A stretch of DNA of 64,000 bases, from contig NW_024609836.1 of the NCBI RefSeq assembly GCF_016920785.2, forward strand, positions 7,620,406-7,684,405, given 5' to 3'. Positions 9,102 to 18,370 of the stretch are shown piece after piece. Below the pieces are notes generated by a model that searched no databases, was not told the DNA's origin, and saw only the letters and a list, made by a program, of their open reading frames with translations. Every line of letters starts with the position of its first letter. Position 1 is the stretch's first letter. The stretch is from Ixodes scapularis. Taxonomy: Eukaryota; Arthropoda; Arachnida; Ixodida; Ixodidae. The translations under genes were made by a program, and so were the position numbers.

Positions 9102-11975
9102 TCATTGCATCGATACGGCAGAATACATCTTTCTCAAGCTTTTCATCAATGTTTTGTTGGAAGTAATTGCCAAAACCGACTCAGGGATGCTATTGAAGAC
9201 ATTAGGCACATAGAATATACGCAAACTTTCTCCATAATGGGTCCTTACATGAGGAATTTGGAAACGAAGATAATTTCTTAGGACACGAGATGGTAAGGAT
9301 GGTATAATAAACTCACTGTCCCAAAAATGTCTTCGTATTACAGTCTGAAGGAACAGGGAGTGAAACGTAGGCAGTTCCAAGAACGAGAAAAGGTTGACAT
9401 TTTTTGAACATTCTGTGTTGTATGCAATGCTCTTTAGAGTATTTCGTAGAATTCTGTCAATTCTTGACTGCCATAGAAGGGGGCAATTAAAAAAAATAGT
9501 GATGCCATACCTCAGGACACTGTAGGTAAGAGCATGCATTATACATTTTCTTATAGTTAGCGGCATATATGCCTTAATATGGTACATCATACAAGCGACT
9601 GTTCTCAGCCGTTGACATAGGTATGACATGTGGGTGTTCCAAGATAGGTCGCAATCGAAGTGAATGCCCAGGTACTTAATCGTGTTAACATAATGAACAG
9701 GCTCACAGGTAGAACATGCGCAGCATGAATTATGAAGAAAGAGTGGGACGGTTAAACTCACGCTTTTTAAAGGGTTGCGGAAACAAATAAGCTTTGTTTT
9801 GCTAGTATTTACTCGAAGTTTGTTTGCCTGGAACCAGTCCATTACCTTATTGGCATCTACTTGCAGCATGTTAACCGCATGGTGATATGAAATATGTTGA
9901 GACAATAAAACTGTGTCATCTGCATATTGTAGTATCACACAGTTCGTCGTAACGGATGACATATCATTCACGTAGATGTTAAAAAATAAAGGAGAAAGAA
10001 TTGAACCCTGCGGGACACCAGATGTTAAAGAAACTTGAGAGCTGTGGAAATTATCTATTGACACAATCTGAGAGCGATTAGACAAGTAATTCTCCAAAAT
10101 GGCATGAAAGGGACCACGAAAGCCGATCCTATACAACTTGTCTAACAGAAGCTTGTGATTCACAGTGTCAAAAGCCTTAGCAACATCGATGAAAAGAGCA
10201 CATGCGTACATATTTTTGTCAAAAGTTGAGTGTAGTATGTCCGAAAAATGTTCAAGTAGGTTAGTAGTACCTCGACCAGATATAAATCCGTATTGATTTG
10301 GTGTGAATATTGCGTGTTTTTCAAGGAAACTGGACACTGCAACAAAAATATGCTTCTCTAATATCTGGGAAATAGATGACAATATTGATATTGGTCGGTA
10401 CGAGGAGACTTGGTTTGGCGCACCACCTTTAAACAGAGGCACTACTAAAGCGCTTTTCAATTCATCAGGAATATAGCCCGTTTCCAAAAAGTCATTAATC
10501 AAAGTGAGAAGTACATTTTTCAGAGACTCGAAATTTCGGCATAAGTCGTGTACAGTAATGCCGTCGACACCAGCAGATCTAAATCGCTTGAATCCGAACA
10601 GATACGACCGTAATTCGAAATCTGTCAGAGGAGGAAGAAAGGCAGATTCTTTGTTGAACGGCATTCGCGGTGTGGGAATCCTATCGCTGCTAGACGGTAC
10701 CGTGGCAGAGTCTGAGAAAAAACGATTGAAAGCGTTTACAGTTGCTAACATATCAGCTCCAAAATGTTTCCTTAGTGTCTCATAAATGTTATTCTTCGAA
10801 TGTCCTCGAGCCTCATTTATTACAGCCCAGGTTTTTCTTGAGTCGAATCTGGCATCCGAGATCTTTTTTGCGAAGTATGTTCGCTTCGCTGATCGAATAA
10901 GTGCAGTGACAAAATTTCTATGAATCTTGCTTTCAAGTTTGAGAGCAGCATTATTAGGGTAGCGGCGACTCTTCTTCCAAAATTTCTCTTTGAGATCAAT
11001 GGCGTTAAGAATGTTAGAGTTCAGCCAAGGAAGCTTAGGGTTGCGTTTTTTGACGTAGACAGTTTTTCTGGCGTTGTTCCGGAATTGTACAACAACATCG
11101 ATAAACTTTCTATATAAATTCCCACGGTCTACAGAAAATAAAAAACCTTCCCAGTCGTAATCTTTGATGAACCGATCAAACATTTTCAGATCAAATCTCT
11201 CCAGACGACACATTCTGTTAACATCAGTTGATTTTCTAGAAAAGAAAGCAAATTGACAGGCCACAAAATAATGGTCTGCAAGCTTTTGCGAAATGACAGC
11301 GGAATGGACAGCACTATCTGACGTTCGAATGTTAATATGGTCGAGGCAGGCTGAAACCAGATTCTTATTAAGCACTTCTTCCCTCGTGGGGCCTTGAATA
11401 GTAGAAGTTATCCCCGTCTCACAAAGTACTGACAAATAATCACAAACGATTGACTTAGAAGGGGATAGAGTGTCGATGTTAATGTCCCCTACCAGGCATA
11501 AATGTGTTTCATTAGATAATCGCTCCAAGTTTCTTTTCAACTCTGCTATAAAGTTGGTGCAGCTGAGTGAGGGAGGTCTGTACAATGCCAGCAGACAAAC
11601 AGTGTGAATGGCATTCGAGATCTTAAGGATCAAGCTCTCAGAATACATAAACGACACATCGACTTTGGAGGTGGACCAGGAATCTTTTATGAAAACGCCA
11701 ATGCCGCCTCCACGAGTGGTTTGTCGAGTGCAAAAATATTCATGGAAGCCCGATAATTTATACGGTGACAGAGATTCAGCACTAGCATTTATCTCTGTTA
11801 AAACTATCGCATCAATTCGGCCACTCACATCTTCAAGGATAACCGTAAGTTCGTCCCAGTATTTTCGCATACTACGAATGTTTACATGCAAAACAGTAAA
11901 TGAATCAGGAGAGGTTGCTAACGAGTCATTAAACAAATTAAAATTGGCATACTTGGAAAAAGAAAACGTAGCCAT
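9102..11975 (-). CDS. LINE X ORF2: endonuclease and reverse transcriptase (957 aa, intact)
   Basis: Complete ORF2 with an endonuclease (VNIRSMRKYWDE, LTEIN, GDINIDTL, KLADHYFVA) and an RT (SYRPISILSSIS, FIDVAKAFD, GVPQGSILSP, LQYADDTVLL). The start is fixed by the junction TAATG at 11975, where the ORF1 stop TAA overlaps the ORF2 ATG by one base. This is a translational-coupling arrangement known experimentally from the SART1 LINE. It most resembles the ORF2 of unit B. There is no frameshift or internal stop. Confidence 0.92.
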   Translation of the reverse strand: MATFSFSKYANFNLFNDSLATSPDSFTVLHVNIRSMRKYWDELTVILEDVSGRIDAIVLTEINASAESLSPYKLSGFHEYFCTRQTTRGGGIGVFIKDSWSTSKVDVSFMYSESLILKISNAIHTVCLLALYRPPSLSCTNFIAELKRNLERLSNETHLCLVGDINIDTLSPSKSIVCDYLSVLCETGITSTIQGPTREEVLNKNLVSACLDHINIRTSDSAVHSAVISQKLADHYFVACQFAFFSRKSTDVNRMCRLERFDLKMFDRFIKDYDWEGFLFSVDRGNLYRKFIDVVVQFRNNARKTVYVKKRNPKLPWLNSNILNAIDLKEKFWKKSRRYPNNAALKLESKIHRNFVTALIRSAKRTYFAKKISDARFDSRKTWAVINEARGHSKNNIYETLRKHFGADMLATVNAFNRFFSDSATVPSSSDRIPTPRMPFNKESAFLPPLTDFELRSYLFGFKRFRSAGVDGITVHDLCRNFESLKNVLLTLINDFLETGYIPDELKSALVVPLFKGGAPNQVSSYRPISILSSISQILEKHIFVAVSSFLEKHAIFTPNQYGFISGRGTTNLLEHFSDILHSTFDKNMYACALFIDVAKAFDTVNHKLLLDKLYRIGFRGPFHAILENYLSNRSQIVSIDNFHSSQVSLTSGVPQGSILSPLFFNIYVNDMSSVTTNCVILQYADDTVLLSQHISYHHAVNMLQVDANKVMDWFQANKLRVNTSKTKLICFRNPLKSVSLTVPLFLHNSCCACSTCEPVHYVNTIKYLGIHFDCDLSWNTHMSYLCQRLRTVACMMYHIKAYMPLTIRKCIMHALTYSVLRYGITIFFNCPLLWQSRIDRILRNTLKSIAYNTECSKNVNLFSFLELPTFHSLFLQTVIRRHFWDSEFIIPSLPSRVLRNYLRFQIPHVRTHYGESLRIFYVPNVFNSIPESVLAITSNKTLMKSLRKMYSAVSMQ

Positions 11976-12733
11976 TACACGATGAGGTCGATGTCGTTAC
12001 GGTGCAAGATCTTTATCAGTGGAGCGCCTTCTTCCTTTCTAGCAAATATTCGCGCATTTTTGACCCAAACAAATTTAAAACCATATTCCTTGCCACGAGA
12101 ACGAGCCATCCAAAAAAGTTCTCTGTTGGGCTGAGTCAAGTTGTCGTTAAAGTACACTCGTTCAGATGTTCTGGAGCCAAACGATTGCCTCAACCTGCTG
12201 CGTGATTGCATCCAGCGTTCCTTGATGTCAACGGAAGCGAACCTGACCAAAATGACTGGAGTTTCGGCACGTTTGTTTGGTATCTTGTGTGCTGTTACGA
12301 CGTCCGATGGTTGATGCCCCGCCATCTCAAGCTTGAGTGCCAGCCCAGTCAAGGCTGAGGCAAGACTTTCGTTAGGAGCAACTTTCAGGCCATGTACTTC
12401 CATGTTTTGAAGGCGAGTGTGTTGTTCACTCTCGTTGATTTCACTTTTTAAGCGCTGAATAACTTGCTCCTGTTCAGAGACCGTAGCTTTCAGCGTTCCC
12501 ATCTCCATCCTCAGATCCTTCATTTCTTCTGCATGGGAAGTTGTCATGCCTAAAAGGTCCTCGTACTTTTTGCTTAATGCCTTGATCGAAATCTGCACTT
12601 CTTCAACGGTGGTTTTCAGCAGTTCTATGGCTGGCTTGAGAAGCAGAAGTTCGCTCACTTTAGCGGGCAGCTCAAGGAGTGAATCAACGCTGACCTTGAG
12701 GGAAGGGAGGGAGTCTAGCTTCCGATTCATCAT
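11975..12733 (-). pseudogene. LINE X ORF1, 5'-truncated (coiled coil plus RRM-like region)
   Basis: The retained 252 codons begin at MMNRKLDSL and cover the coiled coil (KVSELLLLKPAIELLKTTVEE), the RRM-like region around NMEVHGLK and the C-terminal VYFNDNLT / LFWMARSRG / FVWVKNARIF block. The PHD finger is missing because the element is truncated at its junction with unit W, so the apparent ATG is fortuitous. The downstream frame is intact and ends in the TAATG overlap with ORF2. Confidence 0.85.
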
Positions 12734-12742
12734 AATAATTTA

Positions 12743-12816
12743 TAGCTGGTGCTTTAAGTATATCAACGTACAATAACGGGACCATCAAAGCCATAAAGGC
12801 TTGTAAGACTAGTCTC
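12743..12816 (-). mobile_element. LINE unit W: 74-bp 3' remnant of a lineage-1 element
   Basis: Contains only the 3' hairpin (12778-12816; CAAAGCC / GGCTTGTAAG, with outer stem GGGAC...GTCTC) and ~35 nt to a very short ATT tail. It is flanked upstream by the (ATT)n tail of D1 and downstream by unit X. The sequence differs from all other units here, so it represents another subfamily. Confidence 0.65.
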
Positions 12817-12844
12817 TAATAATAATAATAATAATAATAATAAT
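12817..12844. repeat. (AAT)n microsatellite: tail of unit D1
   Basis: About nine AAT units between W and the 3' end of D1. Confidence 0.93.
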
Positions 12845-13513
12845 TTTCATAATTTCATAATTTATTTGTGATGGAGGAGCATATCCACAAGACAACGCAG
12901 GTTCGCCAAAGCCTTCATGGGCTTGTGTGACTAAACCGAGGTTGCAAAGATATCAAAATAATTATCACAAAAGAAGAAAGAAAAAGGAGAAATATAAAAA
13001 AAAAATTGTGAACTTGACCAGAATTAGCTATAGTTCCAGTTGAAGCTTAGGCTTCCGAAACACAAGAAAATATAAAATTCAATAAAATAAAAAGAAAGTC
13101 AGGTTATGTCACTAAAAAAGAATCACAGAATCATTCCTTGAAGAGTTGCACGATGCAGGGTACGTCCAGGTGAAGATTGAGTTTCTCAGTGGATGAGAAC
13201 AGTCACAAAACGAGTCATGAAAACAAAACAAAACATATGACGCAGAATTTGACACAAGCAAAATTGAGTTATATCACAAATACATCATATTGACGACAGC
13301 ACCATATTTGTGTCATTAATAGTAACCATAAATAAAAGCACTATTTTAATCAATCACCTTTGGACTATACGCAAGATGCACCAATCAAAAGACACATACT
13401 TGGTGGCAATACTAGTGGGGACAAGAAAAAACTGTCAAATAAAATCCAATAAGGGTGTTTGAGAAAAAAATACAAAACGCAAAAAAGAACACACACAAAA
13501 ATGTTATACATTT

Positions 13514-16383
13514 TTAGATCGACTCATCGGGAGACAGAAGGCGAAGCGATTTTCTAAGCTTTTTTCTGGAAGTGAAATCAGGGAAATTAACAGGTAAAGA
13601 ATTAAAAATCCGAGGAACGTAGAAGGACCGCAAGTTTTTGCCATATCGAGTGTAACATTTGGTGATAACAAATCGTGGAACGGTTCGGAGTTGCCGGATA
13701 TTCGGACGAGGTGTTTTGAAGTCAGTATTCCAGTAATGACTAAGGACTACCGTTTCCACAAACAGAGATTGAAAGTTGGGCATAGATAATATTTGAAACA
13801 TATCCTGAGAGGAAGTGGTAGGCCTGTAGTAAACATTACGCAGCATTCCTTTTAGAATATTATTGATTTTTGCCTGCCATAATCCAGAGCAATTTCCAAA
13901 AATGGTGATTCCGTAGCGGAGGGAGCCATATGCTAACGAGTGAACTATGAGTTTCCTGAGATTAAGTGGTAGAAAAGCCTTGATATTGTACATTAAGCAA
14001 GAAACGCTCCTTAACTTAGAACACAGTCTTGTGAGGTGTGAATTCCAAGAAAGATCAGAATCAAAAATTATTCCTAAATACTTCACAGTGTCTGAGAAAG
14101 CGATGGGAGTGCACTGGCAGTTGACACAGTGCGACGTGTGGAGGAAAAGTGGAGTATTTAGATCAACTACCTTAACGGGATTGTGAAAACATACTAACTT
14201 AGTTTTTGAGACATTGATATCTATAAGATTATGGGCGAACCAGTTCATTAGTCCTAAAGAACATTCCTGGAGCATCTCCATAGCCCTTGAATAAGTAAGA
14301 TGACTTGTTAACAAAAGAGTGTCGTCCGCGTATTGATAAAGGGAGCAGTTCGAAACAGAGGTAGACATATCATTTACATAGATATTGAAGAGTAAAGGCG
14401 AAAGTACAGAGCCCTGTGGGACACCAGATTTTAAAGAGACTTTGACGCTGTGTATGCCTTTGATTGAAACCAGCTGGGAACGATCTTGCAGGAAATTAGT
14501 GAGTAAGGACAAAAAAGGACTTTGGAAACCAACAGCTGAAAGTTTTTGCAATAAAATAGAGTGACTCACTGTGTCCAACGCCTTTCTTACATCAAGAAAG
14601 CAAGTGCAAATAAACAGTTGTTCTCAAAACCCAAATTTATCTCATCAGATAGCGCTTCGAGAAGGGGTTGAGTCCCACGACCAGGCACGAAACCGTATTG
14701 GTTGGGAGATATTATGTTGCACTTCTCTACGAAAGAAGACATAGTGATGTAAATAAATTTTTCTAATATTTTAGCTATACATGGTAGAATAGAAATTGGC
14801 CGATAGTTTTGAACCTGGCCACGCTGACCTCCTTTAAATAGAGGTTTAATAATAGCAGTTTTCAATTCGATGGGAATGGAACCTGTCTCGATCATTGTGT
14901 TGAGCATAAGTAGAAGAGTATCTTTTAAGTACCTAAACTTTCTACGGAGATCGCTAAGACATATTCCATCATAACCTGGTAATTTATTTGGCTTGAGCCC
15001 GAAGATTATTGACTCGAGATCCTGCGATGTCATTTCAGGAAGAAATGCGGAAGCCGAGTTCAGGGATGGACTAGAAAAGGCCGCTGTGGCCGATAGCCTG
15101 GCACTGCCCGAGAAGGAAGCAAAAAAATTGTTGGAGGTATTTGCCGTAGCCAGTGAATTAGGCCCAAAGGTACCGTCAAAATTTTGAATGTGAGGAGATG
15201 TAACACCACGTAATTCGTTGATTAACGACCACGTTTTAGCCGAGTTGCGTCTAGAATCAGAGAACTGCTTATGAAAGTACAGCCGCTTAGCTGAGCGAAT
15301 TAACGCGCTGACTCTGTTCCGGATAGTTCTGAATTCTGCTTTAAGGATGGAATTATGTGGAGACCGGCGGCATCGCTTCCAGGCTATTTCTTTGAGTTTT
15401 ATAACAGACAATATGTCTTTATTTAGCCAGCGTATGTTGTCTTTTCTTTGTTTTACAACAATAATCTTTTTTGACGCTTCAGTAAACTGTCTAAACAGTT
15501 GCACAAAAGTAAGATAAATGTCACGGCGTGACACGGAATGCTGAAATGTAAGCCAGTCATAAGTAGAAATACAGTTGTCAAGACTATGGCGATCAACAAT
15601 CTCAACGCGGTGCTTACTGTTGATACCTGTCACCAACGCATCTCCTGGGAATTCCAACTGACATCCTATAAAATAGTGGTCCGATAATTTGTATGAAATG
15701 ACTGCTGCCTTTGTTGTTGATGTTGAAGATCTTAAATTGATATGATCAATTGATGATATCACAATTTTGTCTCCGAGGAGTTCTTCCGTTGTGGGGGCCT
15801 GAATCGCAGGCTCTACGCCGTTATCTGCCAAAAGAGTTAGATACTCGCAAACCAGTGCTCTCGAAGGCTTCAATAGATCAATGTTGAAATCCCCTACAAG
15901 ACAGAGGGACGCATTATTAGGCAAAGTTTGTAAACAGTCTCCCAGGTCAGAGAGGAATTGAGATACGTTTCCAGAGGGTGGCCTATAGCAGGCTAGCAGG
16001 TATATATTATAGGCAGAAGTAAGAATACGAAGTGAAATGTTCTCACATGATCGGATTGAAAACTTAACCTCTGAGAAAAACAAATCGTCCTTCAAAAATA
16101 CCGCGATACCACCGCCGCGCTTTTTGTCACGAGTATAGAACGTGCTATTAAACCCTGGCAACGAAAATTGACCTACATCCTCATCATGAATATTAATTTC
16201 AGTCAAAACAAACACATCGGCAATAGAACGCACAGAGTCAATGGCTAACTGAAATTCACACCAGTGCTTTCGAATGCTTCGTATATTGACATGAAACAAA
16301 GTAAAAATACTGCCTGCCCTTGTCTTAAATATTTCTTTACATGAGTCTAGGTTTTTTATCTGGAAAAAACTGTTCCTAGACAT
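13514..16383 (-). pseudogene. LINE D1 ORF2, broken by a 1-bp deletion
   Basis: Two overlapping open segments, 14587-16383 (endonuclease and early RT) and 13514-14578 (from MDTVSHSILL through YADD to the C-terminus), are the halves of one ORF2. Compared with the intact D2 copy, one G is missing near 14622 (acagttgtt instead of acaggttgtt), so the frame is lost just before the AFDTVSH motif. Otherwise the copy keeps the EN motifs (VNIRSIRKHW, LTEINI, GDFNIDLL) and YADD. It is a recent pseudogene. Confidence 0.92.
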
Positions 16384-16422
16384 AATTCTAGGGCTTTTAT
16401 CTAACAATACTCTTTTAGACGC

Positions 16423-17449
16423 CTAAACCAATTGTTCCAATGCATCAGTGTTGGGGATGCGAAGGAGTGGAGAATTCTGGTTTTGCTTTGCGAAGATTTT
16501 TCCGTGGCGCACCCATACAAATTTGTAACCCTTTTCTTTGCCTCTAGTTCGTGCCAACCAAAACAGCTTCCTGTTCGCTTCGGTTAGGTTATCATTAAAG
16601 TATATCCTAGGATGAGATTCGTCCTGACGTATGGAGCCGAGGCGTCCACGACAAGCCATCCAACGTTCTTTTTGAGAGACTGTAGAGAACCGGACCAGGA
16701 TGGGAGGGACTGTTCCCCGTTTAGCCGGCAAGCGATGTGCTACCATGACATGCGCGGGTTCAAAACCCTCCACACCAAGTTGATCTGCTAGGTTTGTCAT
16801 GGTATTCACGATGTTTTCTTGAGGCGAAACTGGTATACCGTGAATCTCTAAGTTAGGGAGGCGGTTTGTTTGATCTGAATCATTATGGTTTGTTCTGAGC
16901 TGACGGATCTCGTTTGTCTGCTCGGCTACAATCGAGCGCAAAGCGCTCGTTTCACTTTGAAGATCTTTGATAGTTTTGTCTTGAGACTTCGTTGTCAACA
17001 CTAGTGAGTCGTACTGGGTGGAGTAAAAATTCATAGATGTTTGCATTTCATTGATGGTAACTCGCACGGAGTCCACTGTCTGCTTCAGCGTTATTAGCGC
17101 ATCTATCTTTGGATGCAGTTCGTGCAGAGCACCGACGGTATCTTTCCACGAAAGAAGAAGATCGAGCTTTTGATTCACACTCGAGAGTTGCGAAACGAAA
17201 GAACTGGAGTCGTCTTGAGAGGGTGAAAGCTCGACTTCAGTGTCGGACCTGGGCAGCCCTCCACGACAGGCGAGACAGCGCCATTTCTCTAGTTTAGAAG
17301 CGCTCATCCCTTTGAATGAATGTACCATCAGACACTCCCGAACACTTCTTGCCCAAGTGGTAGGCTTTTGAACAGTCAATACATTTCATAAAACGACCGT
17401 CAGTTGGCAGAGAGCCAGAACAGACAGCACAGGGCTCCGGTGTAGGCAT
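16423..17449 (-). pseudogene. LINE D1 ORF1, broken by a 4-bp duplication
   Basis: Starts at ATG 17449 (MPTPEPCAVC) with the first six zinc ligands of the PHD finger. An extra AATG near 17312, absent from D2, shifts the frame before the last Cys pair. The remainder (16423 upward) encodes the W-R-C-L-A-C end of the finger, the coiled coil and the RRM-like domain (NLEIHGIPV, IYFNDNLT, LFWLARTRG). It is otherwise nearly identical to D2 ORF1. Confidence 0.9.
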
Positions 17450-17743
17450 GGTACGCAGTTCACGACGAAGAAGAAGTTGACGGTATAAATGATAAATTAG
17501 AACCAAACAGAATGCGAGAATAATAAACAGTTCCAAGCTCACCCGCAAAAGTGAAACACAGCTAAAGCTTAACACGCGACCAACCGCCAAGACCCAACGA
17601 GACCGGTGTGTCCCAAAGTAATCTGGGTAAAAGGGTTTGTTGCGGTAGGCAGATGTTGAGCTCACTGCGATGGCCAGAAGACCCGGGTCAAGGGCTTGTT
17701 GAGCAAGGCGGCTGTCGGGCTTACTGTGTTGGTCAGAAGAAGA

Positions 17744-17810
<67 letters not shown>

Positions 17811-17827
17811 TAATAATAATAATAATA
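17744..17827. repeat. (AAT)n microsatellite: tail of unit B, insertion site of D1
   Basis: About 27 AAT units with one TA interruption. The B 3' end (minus strand GAATAAATATATT) leads straight into it. Confidence 0.95.
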
Positions 17828-17865
17828 TATTTATTCACGAGAGAAGAATTACCAAGTTCAGCTTC

Positions 17866-17906
17866 GGACCTGGTCAAAGCCGGCAAGGGCTTGTGGGACC
17901 AGATCC
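17866..17906 (-). other. Conserved 3' UTR hairpin of LINE B
   Basis: Minus-strand GGATCTGGTC pairs with GACCAGGTCC (one G-U) around AAGCC/GGCTT, 38 nt from the tail. Confidence 0.7.
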
Positions 17907-18370
17907 AGCAAGAGAAGAATCAAACGGCGAGCTCGCATATTGTCACACAGTATGGAAAAATAAAAGAAGAGAAGAAAATTACACAAAAAATTGTCATTGC
18001 TCCCACAGGACGAACGCAGTTAGCCGCTGGGCCAGCAGATCAGTCGGAGCACTAAATAAAAAAACGGCACTCATCGGCGCGCACACACACACACACTCAC
18101 GTACACTTGTACGTCCGTATTGAAGAAAGGCGAAGCAGAACGTCGGGACGAACAGACCAAGACTGTAGTTACAAATAGTGTAGGGCACTAAAAAAAAAAG
18201 AGCACCAATGAAAAAAAAAAATCACTGGGCAAACTCGCAGAGGTCTTAGGGCCTCACGATGATGCAGATAAAACAACAATCTACTTCAGGACAAAATTGG
18301 GAAATGAAAAGGAAAATAATATCGCAAACAGAATAATCAACGTTTCACCGATATCATATTAAGCTCACGG

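Larger units (their letters stand above)
8483..12731 (-). mobile_element. LINE unit X (lineage 1), 5'-truncated inside ORF1
   Basis: It contains the 3' two-thirds of ORF1, a complete ORF2 and a ~620-nt 3' UTR ending in a conserved hairpin (8520-8560), AATAAA and (ATT)n. The 5' break lies in ORF1 just before the coiled coil, at a short TTATTATG sequence bordering unit W. Confidence 0.9.
12845..17743 (-). mobile_element. LINE unit D1 (lineage 1), frameshifted copy
   Basis: Near-identical over ~4.86 kb to D2 (32315-37171), but both ORFs carry small indels. The 3' UTR (12845-13513) keeps the hairpin (12900-12937), AATAAA and the (ATT)n tail, which D2 lacks. The 5' end stops at 17740 in the (ATT)n tail of B, whereas D2 extends ~320 bp further. 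D1 is therefore slightly 5'-truncated. Confidence 0.9.

Noticed and set aside
14575..14625. Programmed frameshift in D1 ORF2
   Set aside because: The near-identical D2 copy has one extra G and a continuous frame, so a plain 1-bp deletion explains it.
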